Below are positions 7,899 to 14,271 of a DNA stretch of 39,966 bases, one piece after another (position 1 is the first letter of the stretch; the number at the start of each line of letters is the position of its first letter). The position numbers were made by a program, and so were the translations under genes. This stretch comes from a virus. The notes below the pieces were generated by a model. That model ran no database searches. It saw nothing but the letters and a program-made list of their open reading frames with translations, and was not told the DNA's origin. The DNA lies in the IMG/VR virus record IMGVR_UViG_3300027782_000005, positions 1 to 39,966 of that record, one strand, 5' to 3'.

Positions 7899-8224
7899 AT
7901 CGTACTCGACTCTTAGCCATGCATAAGGAACTGTGTGATGAAGCCCGTGCGCTCTCTGAGCGTAAGAACCATGACTACAGCGGAGGTAAGGATGATCAGC
8001 ACCCCTTCCTGAATTTCACCCGCTGCGAGTCTATGGGGATCTGCAAGACGGAGTCAGGGATCATGGTGCGCCTGACGGACAAGATGTCCCGGCTCTCCAC
8101 CTTCCTGACTACAGGAGAATTCAAGGTTAAGGATGAAGCCTTGCGGGACACCGTCCTTGATATGATTAATTATGTCATTATTCTATACGCATTTATCCAA
8201 AGTGCAAAGGAAACCGATGAATAA
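7886..8224 (+). CDS. DUF1599 / Nmad1-like protein (nucleotide modification associated)
   Basis: This 112-aa protein has the pattern ERKNHDYSGG...PFLNF...MVRLTDKMSRL...VKDEALRDTVLDMINYVIIL. I recognise it as DUF1599 (Pfam 'nucleotide modification associated domain 1'), an all-alpha fold with acidic residues resembling MazG-type NTP pyrophosphatases. In phages it sits in nucleotide metabolism blocks, as here after the exonuclease. The start ATG at 7886 was chosen over an upstream frame extension because AAAGGAGGT lies 6 nt before it and the conserved region starts shortly after. Substrate is unknown, and the link to modified bases is inference from the family name. Confidence 0.75.
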   Translation: MDTMNRTRLLAMHKELCDEARALSERKNHDYSGGKDDQHPFLNFTRCESMGICKTESGIMVRLTDKMSRLSTFLTTGEFKVKDEALRDTVLDMINYVIILYAFIQSAKETDE

Positions 8225-8420
8225 TAACATATCTAAGGATAGCGTGTTTCCTCCTATTTCTGAAGAACTGCTTCGGGTGCTTTCAACTTTGTACCCGGAG
8301 CGGTGTGCTAAGGTAGGGGAAACCCTCCAAGAAATTTATTTTTATGCAGGACAACGTGCGGTTTTTATGCATCTACAGCGGGTGTATAACGATCAAAACG
8401 AAGAATCGCTTCTTGATTAA
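8217..8420 (+). CDS. Small phage protein, FPPxxxELL...YPERC...GQRxVFxHL type (67 aa)
   Basis: The protein contains FPPISEELLRVLSTLYPERC and EIYFYAGQRAVFMHLQRVY. From memory this resembles a short protein found near the exonuclease in other marine and freshwater T7-like phages; its function is unknown. It starts at ATG 8217, overlapping the preceding stop by 8 nt, with AAAGG 8 nt upstream. The frame extends upstream to 8172, but that part lies inside the previous gene and lacks a ribosome-binding site. It closes the replication block; after it the structural genes begin. Confidence 0.65.
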   Translation: MNNNISKDSVFPPISEELLRVLSTLYPERCAKVGETLQEIYFYAGQRAVFMHLQRVYNDQNEESLLD

Positions 8421-8434
8421 AAAGGAAAAACTAT

Positions 8435-8929
8435 ATGGCTTCTTATTGGGATCGACAGGCATACGAGGCTAAGAAGAATGCTGCGGCAAGCCAAACCGCT
8501 GCTCTTACCCCTGAAGCCCCTATTTCTTTTGCCGGAATGGCTCAATTAAACAGCGGTATTCCAAATGTTGGGTTTAATCAGGCTGCTTATGTCGCACAGC
8601 AGAAAAGTGCAACAAGCGCAAAAGTAGACAACAAGCCTCCTAAGCCTCCTAAGACACCAAAAGTTAAACTCTATTCGGATGTTTTTCCAAAGACAAAGAC
8701 ATACGCCGAAGATGGAACAAAGACTAGAGTTGCTCGTGACCCTAGTACTTTGAATAAAACAGGACTTAAAAAGTACACCGCTGCTAGGTTAGGTATTAAG
8801 TCTACCTATACAGAGCCTAAGAATACCGAAACTATTGTAGCCAACAGTAACACGGGTCGGCTTGTAAGTCCTCGTTCATCCACCATTTCAGGTAAATCAA
8901 GCCTGATTATCAAGAAAGCAGGTTCGTGA
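8435..8929 (+). CDS. Hypothetical low-complexity protein before the portal gene (164 aa)
   Basis: This protein is rich in Ala, Ser, Thr, Lys and Pro (KPPKPPKTPKVK near the middle) and looks largely disordered. Its last residues, ISGKSSLIIKKAGS, resemble the end of the next protein (VSAGRGMLRIGS). T7 has small virion-associated proteins (6.7, 7.3) at the same map position before the portal gene, so a minor virion role is plausible from location only. A good AAAAGGAAAAA ribosome-binding site precedes ATG 8435. It overlaps the next start by one base (TGATG). Confidence 0.65.
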   Translation: MASYWDRQAYEAKKNAAASQTAALTPEAPISFAGMAQLNSGIPNVGFNQAAYVAQQKSATSAKVDNKPPKPPKTPKVKLYSDVFPKTKTYAEDGTKTRVARDPSTLNKTGLKKYTAARLGIKSTYTEPKNTETIVANSNTGRLVSPRSSTISGKSSLIIKKAGS

Positions 8930-9456
8930 TGTGTACTCCCGCCGCTAAACCGGATCCCCGCCTTGCGGGTTTTGTAGCCCCAAAGCGCAACATAGTTAAT
9001 GAGTTTAAATCGGAAGTAACGCGCTATAGCGATTTGGAATCGGATACCGCGTACTACAAGCGAGATAATGCAGCCTATCAAGCGTGGAAAGCGGATCCGG
9101 CAAATGCAGGAAAGACTCGCACTAAACTTGAGCGTTTGCGTGGGGGTGAAGGAATGTCAGCAAAAGAATCTTCTAGTGCTTTTAAGAAGCGACAAAAAGC
9201 CGAATTGGCTGCCTTTGAAGCCTCTGATTTGGGCAAGGCAAATGAATCACAGGCTGCCTACAACGCTCGACTGAAAGCCGCACAACAAGAGTACATCAAT
9301 CGCCAACCCGCAGCCGGAGCAACCACAGCCGCCCCCACAGGAGCAACGGCATCGGTAGCCTCGACAGATAAAATGGCGATGCGAAACAAGCAAAAAACAG
9401 CCCAAAGAGCCTCACGAGTCTCAGCCGGACGCGGTATGCTACGCATTGGTAGTTAA
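8929..9456 (+). CDS. Hypothetical charged/Ala-rich protein before the portal gene (175 aa)
   Basis: This unrecognised protein has a long helical, Lys/Ala-rich centre (FKKRQKAELAAFEASDLGKANESQAAYNARLKAAQQEY) and an Ala/Thr/Gly-rich linker (about residues 128-150). It ends with the short motif GRGMLRIGS, similar to the end of the preceding protein. The map position equals T7 gp6.7/gp7.3, small tail-related virion proteins; a shared role is inference. ATG 8929 overlaps the upstream stop (TGATG). GTG 8926 is an alternative start one codon earlier. Confidence 0.65.
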   Translation: MCTPAAKPDPRLAGFVAPKRNIVNEFKSEVTRYSDLESDTAYYKRDNAAYQAWKADPANAGKTRTKLERLRGGEGMSAKESSSAFKKRQKAELAAFEASDLGKANESQAAYNARLKAAQQEYINRQPAAGATTAAPTGATASVASTDKMAMRNKQKTAQRASRVSAGRGMLRIGS

Positions 9457-9475
9457 CAATAAACAGGAGCCCTAG

Positions 9476-11008
9476 GTGTCAGGAAAAGAACTATATTCTA
9501 AACTCGCAGCACAGCGTTTTACCTATTTGGAACGCGCTCGTGATTGCGCCCGTTTGACCCTGCCACACCTGTTTCCGGACGAAGGGGATCAGAGTAGCCG
9601 TAAGTTTGTTACTCCATACCAATCCGTTGGCGCACGGGGTGTCAACAATCTAGCCTCGGCTTTACTGCTTTCGCTGCTGCCCCCCAACTCGCCGTTCTTT
9701 CGTTTTGTAATTGATGAAGCAGCAGTAAAGAACCTACAGCAACTTTCCCCTAGCGCCCAAAGCGAAACAGAGCAAAGTCTGTCGCAAATGGAGCGGCTGA
9801 TTATGCGGGAGATTGAGGGACTGAGCATTCGCGTTCCCCTGTTTGAAGCCGTTAAGCAACTGATTGTCGGCGGCAACACGCTCTTGTATTTCCCTGACGA
9901 AGGTCCAATGCGGGTCATTCGTCTTGATCGTTATGTGGTCAAGCGGGATCCGATGGGCAATGTCCGGAAGGTCATACTCAAGGAAACCATTTCTCCTGCA
10001 ATGCTGCCTCCGGAAGTACAGGCTGCGGTTCAGACCACCCTAAACTCCCTTGAAGACACCGTGGATTTGTATACCTGCTGCCATGTCATGGACGATGAGC
10101 GGGTCGAGGTGTACCAAGAAGTGGGTGGAATGGAGATTCCCGGATCATATATGATCTATCCAATCGAACGCAGCCCCTTCCTTGCTTTGCGAATGCATCG
10201 TGTGGATGGCGAGGACTACGGTCGTGGCTATGTAGAGCAGTACTTTGGTGACTTGGTTTCTTTGGAAAGCCTGTCTAAGAGTATTGTGGAAGCCGCTTCA
10301 GCCTCTGCCAAGGTGCTTTTCCTTGTCAATCCGGTAGGCACCACCCGTGCTTCTAAGTTGGCAAAGGCTCCTAACGGAGCAATTATTGAAGGAATGGCTT
10401 CTGACGTTACGGTGCTTCAGGTTGCAAAGTCGGCAGATCTTGGTGTTGCTTTGCAAACGATGGGTGCCATCAACGAGCGCCTTTCCTACGCCTTCTTGCT
10501 TACTGAAGCCTCAGTTCGTAATGCTGAACGTGTAACTGCCGAAGAGATTCGCCTAGTCACGCAGAGTATTGAGCGTCAACTCGGAGGCATCTACAGCATC
10601 CTGTCTCAGGAATTCCAATTGCCTTTGGTTCATCGAATGATGGATCGGCTGACGAAGTCTAAGAAGATGCCTAAGATTGATAAGAAGTACATTACTCCCA
10701 CAATCGTTACGGGCATTGATGCTCTTGGTCGTGGAAATGATTTGAGCCGTTTGGATCTTTATTTGCAAGGTATTGCACAGATTCTCGGTCCCGGCGGTAT
10801 TCAACAGTATATTGATTTCAGAGAATACCTGAATCGCCGTGCTGCAAGTCTTGGAATCGATGTTACGGGGTTGCTTAAGACTGAAGAACAGATTCAGGGT
10901 GAAATGGAAGCCGCGCAACAGCAAGCGACAGCGCAACAACTAGTTCCGCAAACCGCAAAGACAGTCGGAAACATTATTGAGAAGCAACAATCTCCACCAC
11001 AACAATGA
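9476..11008 (+). CDS. Portal / head-tail connector protein, T7 gp8-like
   Basis: This 510-aa protein (T7 gp8: 536) forms the dodecameric ring at the head vertex for DNA entry and tail attachment. The N-terminal stretch has YLERARDCARLTLPHLFPDEG, followed by TPYQSVGARGVNNLASALLLSLLPPNSPFFRF, the typical start of podovirus head-tail connectors. The centre has HRVDGEDYGRGYVEQYFGDL and the C-terminus is Gln-rich. The start is GTG at 9476, with AGGAG 9 nt upstream. It overlaps the scaffold gene by ATGA, so their translation is likely coupled. Confidence 0.95.
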   Translation: MSGKELYSKLAAQRFTYLERARDCARLTLPHLFPDEGDQSSRKFVTPYQSVGARGVNNLASALLLSLLPPNSPFFRFVIDEAAVKNLQQLSPSAQSETEQSLSQMERLIMREIEGLSIRVPLFEAVKQLIVGGNTLLYFPDEGPMRVIRLDRYVVKRDPMGNVRKVILKETISPAMLPPEVQAAVQTTLNSLEDTVDLYTCCHVMDDERVEVYQEVGGMEIPGSYMIYPIERSPFLALRMHRVDGEDYGRGYVEQYFGDLVSLESLSKSIVEAASASAKVLFLVNPVGTTRASKLAKAPNGAIIEGMASDVTVLQVAKSADLGVALQTMGAINERLSYAFLLTEASVRNAERVTAEEIRLVTQSIERQLGGIYSILSQEFQLPLVHRMMDRLTKSKKMPKIDKKYITPTIVTGIDALGRGNDLSRLDLYLQGIAQILGPGGIQQYIDFREYLNRRAASLGIDVTGLLKTEEQIQGEMEAAQQQATAQQLVPQTAKTVGNIIEKQQSPPQQ

Positions 11009-11724
11009 GTAACCACCAACAGATTGACATTGTCCGCGATACCGCCACTTCAAACAACGAAGTAGATGCTCTAGCCGTAGCAAAGGCTGAACAAGAAGCC
11101 CCCAAGGCTGAAGAGCGCCCTTCGTGGCTTCCTGAAAAGTTTTCTAAGCCTGAAGAGTTGGCTGCTGCTTATTCTTCACTTGAAACTAAGTTGACCTCTT
11201 CCGGGAAGTCTCTTGAATCCCTTGATGCTTATTCTGAAGAGTTTGCAGCCAATGGAACCCTGAGCGAAGAGTCCGTAAAGGAAATTGCCGCTCTTGGCAT
11301 TCCGGAATCGACTGTTCGGGCTTACATTGCAGGACAAGAAGCCCTTGCTGAAGGCAACCTAAAGAGCATTATGGAGGTTGCCGGAGGAGAAGAGCAGTAC
11401 AAGGCATTGACCGCTTGGGCTCAAGCCAATATTCCTGAAGAACAAGTGGATGCATATAACGCCATCATGGAAAAGGGAGATGGTTCTACCATCAAGATGG
11501 CTGTTGCGGGTCTTCGAGCCCGATATGAGCAGACCAACGGCTCAATTGCAAAGACCGGACGGCTGCTACAGGGGGGTACTACGACCGAAAGCGGTGGTAC
11601 CTTCCGTAGTGTTGCTGAAATTGTTACCGCTATGAGCGATCCACGTTATTCAAAGGATCCTGCTTATCGCGCTGATGTTGAACGCCGAATTGCCACTTCT
11701 AACGCCTTTGGAGGATCACGATGA
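11005..11724 (+). CDS. Capsid assembly scaffolding protein, T7 gp9-like
   Basis: This 239-aa, strongly acidic, helix-rich protein lies between portal and capsid genes, as T7 gp9 (307 aa). It shows the usual SWLPEKFSKPEELAAAYSSLE segment near the N-terminus, then long helices. Its C-terminal segment (PAYRADVERRIATSNAF) probably docks to the capsid protein. It acts inside the procapsid and is released on maturation (known for the family). ATGA overlaps on both sides couple it to the portal gene and to the small membrane protein. Confidence 0.92.
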   Translation: MSNHQQIDIVRDTATSNNEVDALAVAKAEQEAPKAEERPSWLPEKFSKPEELAAAYSSLETKLTSSGKSLESLDAYSEEFAANGTLSEESVKEIAALGIPESTVRAYIAGQEALAEGNLKSIMEVAGGEEQYKALTAWAQANIPEEQVDAYNAIMEKGDGSTIKMAVAGLRARYEQTNGSIAKTGRLLQGGTTTESGGTFRSVAEIVTAMSDPRYSKDPAYRADVERRIATSNAFGGSR

Positions 11725-11915
11725 AAAAGCCCCATGACTTTAAGACAACTGCCCTTGGTATTGCCACCATTCTTACTGTGCTTTCAGCCGCTGCTGTAGC
11801 CTTCTTGGATGGCGATCCTGCTACTAACTTTGACATTGCAACTGTGATTGCCGGAGTTACCGCAGGTGTCGGCTTGATCTTGGCAAAGGATGCTGAGAAG
11901 AAGGTTGCTCCCTAA
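11721..11915 (+). CDS. Small two-TM membrane protein, holin-like
   Basis: This 64-aa protein has two hydrophobic segments, TALGIATILTVLSAAAVAFL (about residues 10-30) and IATVIAGVTAGVGLILA (about 38-56), separated by DGDPATN and ending in the charged tail KDAEKKVAP. Size and topology fit a small holin, and it is directly followed by a spanin-like gene pair. In T7 the holin (17.5) is near the terminase genes, so this position between scaffold and capsid is unusual. The ATGA overlap with scaffold would give expression with late genes. Holin activity is inferred from topology and neighbours only. Confidence 0.6.
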   Translation: MKKPHDFKTTALGIATILTVLSAAAVAFLDGDPATNFDIATVIAGVTAGVGLILAKDAEKKVAP

Positions 11916-12157
11916 TGTGGGGGTGGGTAGGTGAGTTAGTTACTGCCCTACTGAAGTTCTTTGAACGGATGGTTTCCAAGGAAACATATGCTAAACAAGC
12001 CGACCCAACTGCTAATGGTACTAGGGAGCGTTTTGCTCAACGGGTGCGGGAGTTCCGTGCTGCTCGTACCCTCGGGGACACCCGTCCAACTAGCGGAGCC
12101 TGTGACTGCAAGAGTGTTTGTAGTTCAGAAGGACGGAACAAAGATCAAGTCGGCTAA
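11915..12157 (+). CDS. Small protein, possible inner-membrane spanin-like partner (80 aa)
   Basis: This protein begins MWGWVGELVTALLKFFERMVSK, an amphipathic to weakly hydrophobic N-terminus, followed by a charged segment with RERFAQRVREF. The start ATG overlaps the preceding stop by one base. The coding region of the next lipoprotein begins inside this gene in another frame, the arrangement of Rz/Rz1 spanin pairs. The hydrophobic segment is too weak for me to call a clear transmembrane anchor, so the i-spanin role is tentative. The last 25 residues, Cys-rich and irregular, may be shaped mainly by the overlapping frame. Confidence 0.5.
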   Translation: MWGWVGELVTALLKFFERMVSKETYAKQADPTANGTRERFAQRVREFRAARTLGDTRPTSGACDCKSVCSSEGRNKDQVG

Positions 12158-12236
12158 TCGTGTAGAAATTCCCGCCGGATGGTGGGCTGCTGATGTGCCT
12201 GAAGAACCCGGCATTGCGCCGGAGATCGTACCCTGA
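11988..12236 (+). CDS. Small lipoprotein, Rz1 (o-spanin)-like, nested in preceding gene
   Basis: This 82-aa protein has a lipoprotein signal, MLNKPTQLLMVLGSVLLNGC, with lipobox LNGC and a predicted mature N-terminal Cys at residue 20. The mature part is short (VPSGTPVQLAEPVTARVFVV, then VEIPAGWWA). ATG 11988 has AAGG upstream. The frame extends up to 11961, but the signal peptide starts cleanly here. Its first 170 bases overlap the previous gene in a different frame, as in Rz1. By inference it anchors in the outer membrane and helps disrupt it at lysis, which argues for a Gram-negative host. A general virion-independent lipoprotein is the alternative. Confidence 0.65.
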   Translation: MLNKPTQLLMVLGSVLLNGCGSSVLLVPSGTPVQLAEPVTARVFVVQKDGTKIKSANRVEIPAGWWAADVPEEPGIAPEIVP

Positions 12237-12264
12237 CGACAAGTCTGAGTGGTGCGTCTAACCG

Positions 12265-12300
12265 GAACCCTATAGAGGAATCTATGGGGTTCTTTTCATT
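12265..12300 (+). terminator. Hairpin with U tract upstream of the capsid gene
   Basis: An 11-bp stem with one G-U pair (GAACCCTATAG and CTATGGGGTTC) closes a 6-nt loop and is followed by TTTTCATTT. It ends the scaffold/holin/spanin transcripts before the capsid gene or, given its place in the leader of the most expressed gene, protects or processes that mRNA. The left arm contains CTATAGAGG, similar to the core of SP6/T7-type phage promoters. Confidence 0.6.
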
Positions 12301-12329
12301 TGTGCATAATTTTAGATGGATTATGCATA
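12301..12329. repeat. Inverted repeat in the capsid gene leader
   Basis: Perfect 8-base arms TGCATAAT and ATTATGCA flank a 9-nt spacer; two further pairs extend it, including one G-U. It lies about 105 bases before the capsid start. As RNA it forms a second hairpin in the leader; as DNA it could be a protein site. No sequence tells which. Confidence 0.55.
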
Positions 12330-12434
12330 AACTGCTATGACTGCTTTTAGCCCCTTGCGAGGGAGAACTCTAAGCGCGTTACAGCAAACTCCTCTTCTAT
12401 CTAATCATTCACTAATTTAGGAAAACAAACAACT

Positions 12435-13580
12435 ATGGGATCTTATACCGACCCGTCACGCATTGGACAACTTAATGCAGCAGGTGGCGACACCGAAGCA
12501 CTCTTTCTGAAGATTTTCAGCGGCGAAATTGTTACGACCTTTGAAAAGGCTAACATTATGATGCCTCTCCATCGTGTCCGCACGATTCAGAGTGGTAAGT
12601 CTGCAATCTTCCCTGTAACCGGAACGGCAGCAGCGGGTTACCACACCCCCGGCGAGTCTGTTCTTTCGCAGTCATCGTCCACCACAACCACCTATGGAAC
12701 GCAAACTTCCGGCGGTGCTGTTGGTACTTTGACCGCTCCTGTTGAATCGACCGTTCAGTCTTCCAAGTATCTCAACAAGTTCAAGCACAACGAGCGCACC
12801 GTCTTCATTGACGATATTCTCGTGTCTTCAACCTTCGTTGCTGATATCGATGAGATGAAGAATCACTACGATGTTCGCTCAATCTACTCGACTGAAATTG
12901 GTCGATCATTGGCTTACACCGCAGACAAGAACTTGATCCGCACCGTCATTGGTGGCGCTCGTGCAACTACGGATCGCTTTGCAGGATCTGCTGCGGCTTA
13001 CCTTGGTGCAAAGATTCCTTGCGGCACTACCACCTACACGCTGACTTCTGCAAGTATTCTTGCGGGTTTTGCAACTGCGGCTCAGAAGATGGATGAGCGC
13101 AACGTGCCAAACGATGAGCGGTTTGCCGTGGTAACTCCGCAAGTTTACTACACGCTCCTTGGTGGTAGCCATGATGCAATCAATCGTGATTGGGCTCCTG
13201 ACAACGGTTCGATTGCAACGGGACAGATTGCTTCTGCTTACGGTATCAAGATTATGAAGAGTAATCATGTTCCACAAAGCGATGAAAGCAGCGTTGCGGA
13301 TGCTCTGCACGGCGCTTCAGGCGTTCGCAATAACCCAAACGGTGGCTCTCTTAAGTACTCGGGTCTCAACTACGCAACGAGCAACGCAATCACGCAGGGA
13401 ATCATCTTCCACCGTGAAGCAGTTGCAACGGTGAAGTTGCTTGATCTGTCCCTTGAGACTGACTACATCATGGAGCGTATGGGTACGCTGATGTTGGCTA
13501 AGTATGCAATGGGTCACAACATCCTGCGCGAAGAGTGCTGCTATGAGTTGCAGTCTTCTTCGACCGGACTGACTGCCTAA
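12435..13580 (+). CDS. Major capsid protein, T7 gp10-like
   Basis: This 381-aa protein (T7 gp10A: 345) builds the icosahedral shell with the HK97 fold. It shows the family N-terminus LFLKIFSGEIVTTFEKANIM, followed by GKSAIFPVTGTAAAGYHTPGE, and later a FAVVTPQVYYTLLG segment. It has a long leader of about 200 bases with two hairpins. A strong terminator lies directly downstream, so its mRNA can be made at higher level than that of the tail genes, as with T7 gene 10 and Tphi. There is no sign of a programmed frameshift product. The ribosome-binding site is weak (TTTAGGAAAAC). Confidence 0.96.
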   Translation: MGSYTDPSRIGQLNAAGGDTEALFLKIFSGEIVTTFEKANIMMPLHRVRTIQSGKSAIFPVTGTAAAGYHTPGESVLSQSSSTTTTYGTQTSGGAVGTLTAPVESTVQSSKYLNKFKHNERTVFIDDILVSSTFVADIDEMKNHYDVRSIYSTEIGRSLAYTADKNLIRTVIGGARATTDRFAGSAAAYLGAKIPCGTTTYTLTSASILAGFATAAQKMDERNVPNDERFAVVTPQVYYTLLGGSHDAINRDWAPDNGSIATGQIASAYGIKIMKSNHVPQSDESSVADALHGASGVRNNPNGGSLKYSGLNYATSNAITQGIIFHREAVATVKLLDLSLETDYIMERMGTLMLAKYAMGHNILREECCYELQSSSTGLTA

Positions 13581-13597
13581 TTGAGTTACTAGTTTTT

Positions 13598-13640
13598 AAG
13601 AGAGGGTGGTTCCCTAAGTTGGGTTCCACCCTCTCTTTTC
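13598..13640 (+). terminator. Strong intrinsic terminator after the capsid gene
   Basis: A 12-bp stem (AAGAGAGGGTGG and CCACCCTCTCTT) continues through a TT/TT internal loop into CCC/GGG with loop TAAGTT, followed by TTTTC. Its position matches T7 Tphi between capsid and tail genes. It should reduce but not abolish transcription of the tail genes. Confidence 0.85.
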
Positions 13641-13651
13641 TTTGTCTATCT

Positions 13652-13667
13652 TTCTAGGATCCTAGAA
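13652..13667. repeat. Palindrome copy overlapping tail tube A start codon
   Basis: A full 16-mer whose last A is the A of the ATG; its AGGA is the only candidate ribosome-binding site. It lies 15 nt after the capsid terminator. Confidence 0.95.
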
Positions 13668-14269
13668 TGGCTCTAACAAAAACAAATAAACTACAGGCAA
13701 TCAACACGATGCTTTCGGCGATTGGAGAGCCACCTGTTAACTCGTTGGCAGCCCAACGCGCAGACTCGTTGATTGCTCAAAGCATCCTAGATGAAACCAC
13801 CCGCGATATCCTGTCTTATGGTTGGCAGTTCAACACGGATGAGAATGTGGTGATGACCCCTGAGACAACCACCGGATTTATCTATATCTCAGACAGCATT
13901 GTGCGCGTGGACATTGCCCCTACGTCCGACACAGTTGCGCTTGAGGTGGTAATCCGTGGCAATCGACTGTATAATCGGGTGACCTCGTCCTACGCCTTTA
14001 CAGAGGCTCTAACGACCACACAGGTGACCCTGCTTGACTTTGATGAGATGCCTGAGATTGCCAAGCGATACATTACTATTCGCGCCTCTCGTATCTTTCA
14101 AGATCGTGTAGTAGGATCCTCTACGCTTCATGCGTTTGAGATGCAAGACGAGATTGCAGCCCTAGCCCGATTGACTGAATACGAAAATGAAGTTGGCGAT
14201 TACAACATCTTCCAAGGTGAAAGCGTCATTCGTCCTTTCCTGCGCCAAGGTTCCTACAGGATCTACTAA
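13667..14269 (+). CDS. Tail tubular protein A, T7 gp11-like
   Basis: This 200-aa protein (T7 gp11: 196) forms the gatekeeper ring joining portal to nozzle. The start MALTKTNKLQAINTMLSAIGEPPVNSL, followed by ILDETTRDILSYGWQFNTDEN and KRYITIRASRIFQDRVVGS, is characteristic. The A of its ATG is the last base of a palindrome copy (13652-13667). The only ribosome-binding sequence is AGGA within that palindrome, 7 nt before the ATG. Anything binding or folding the palindrome would therefore directly control this gene. It is followed 2 nt later by tail tube B. Confidence 0.95.
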   Translation: MALTKTNKLQAINTMLSAIGEPPVNSLAAQRADSLIAQSILDETTRDILSYGWQFNTDENVVMTPETTTGFIYISDSIVRVDIAPTSDTVALEVVIRGNRLYNRVTSSYAFTEALTTTQVTLLDFDEMPEIAKRYITIRASRIFQDRVVGSSTLHAFEMQDEIAALARLTEYENEVGDYNIFQGESVIRPFLRQGSYRIY

Positions 14270-14271
14270 TA

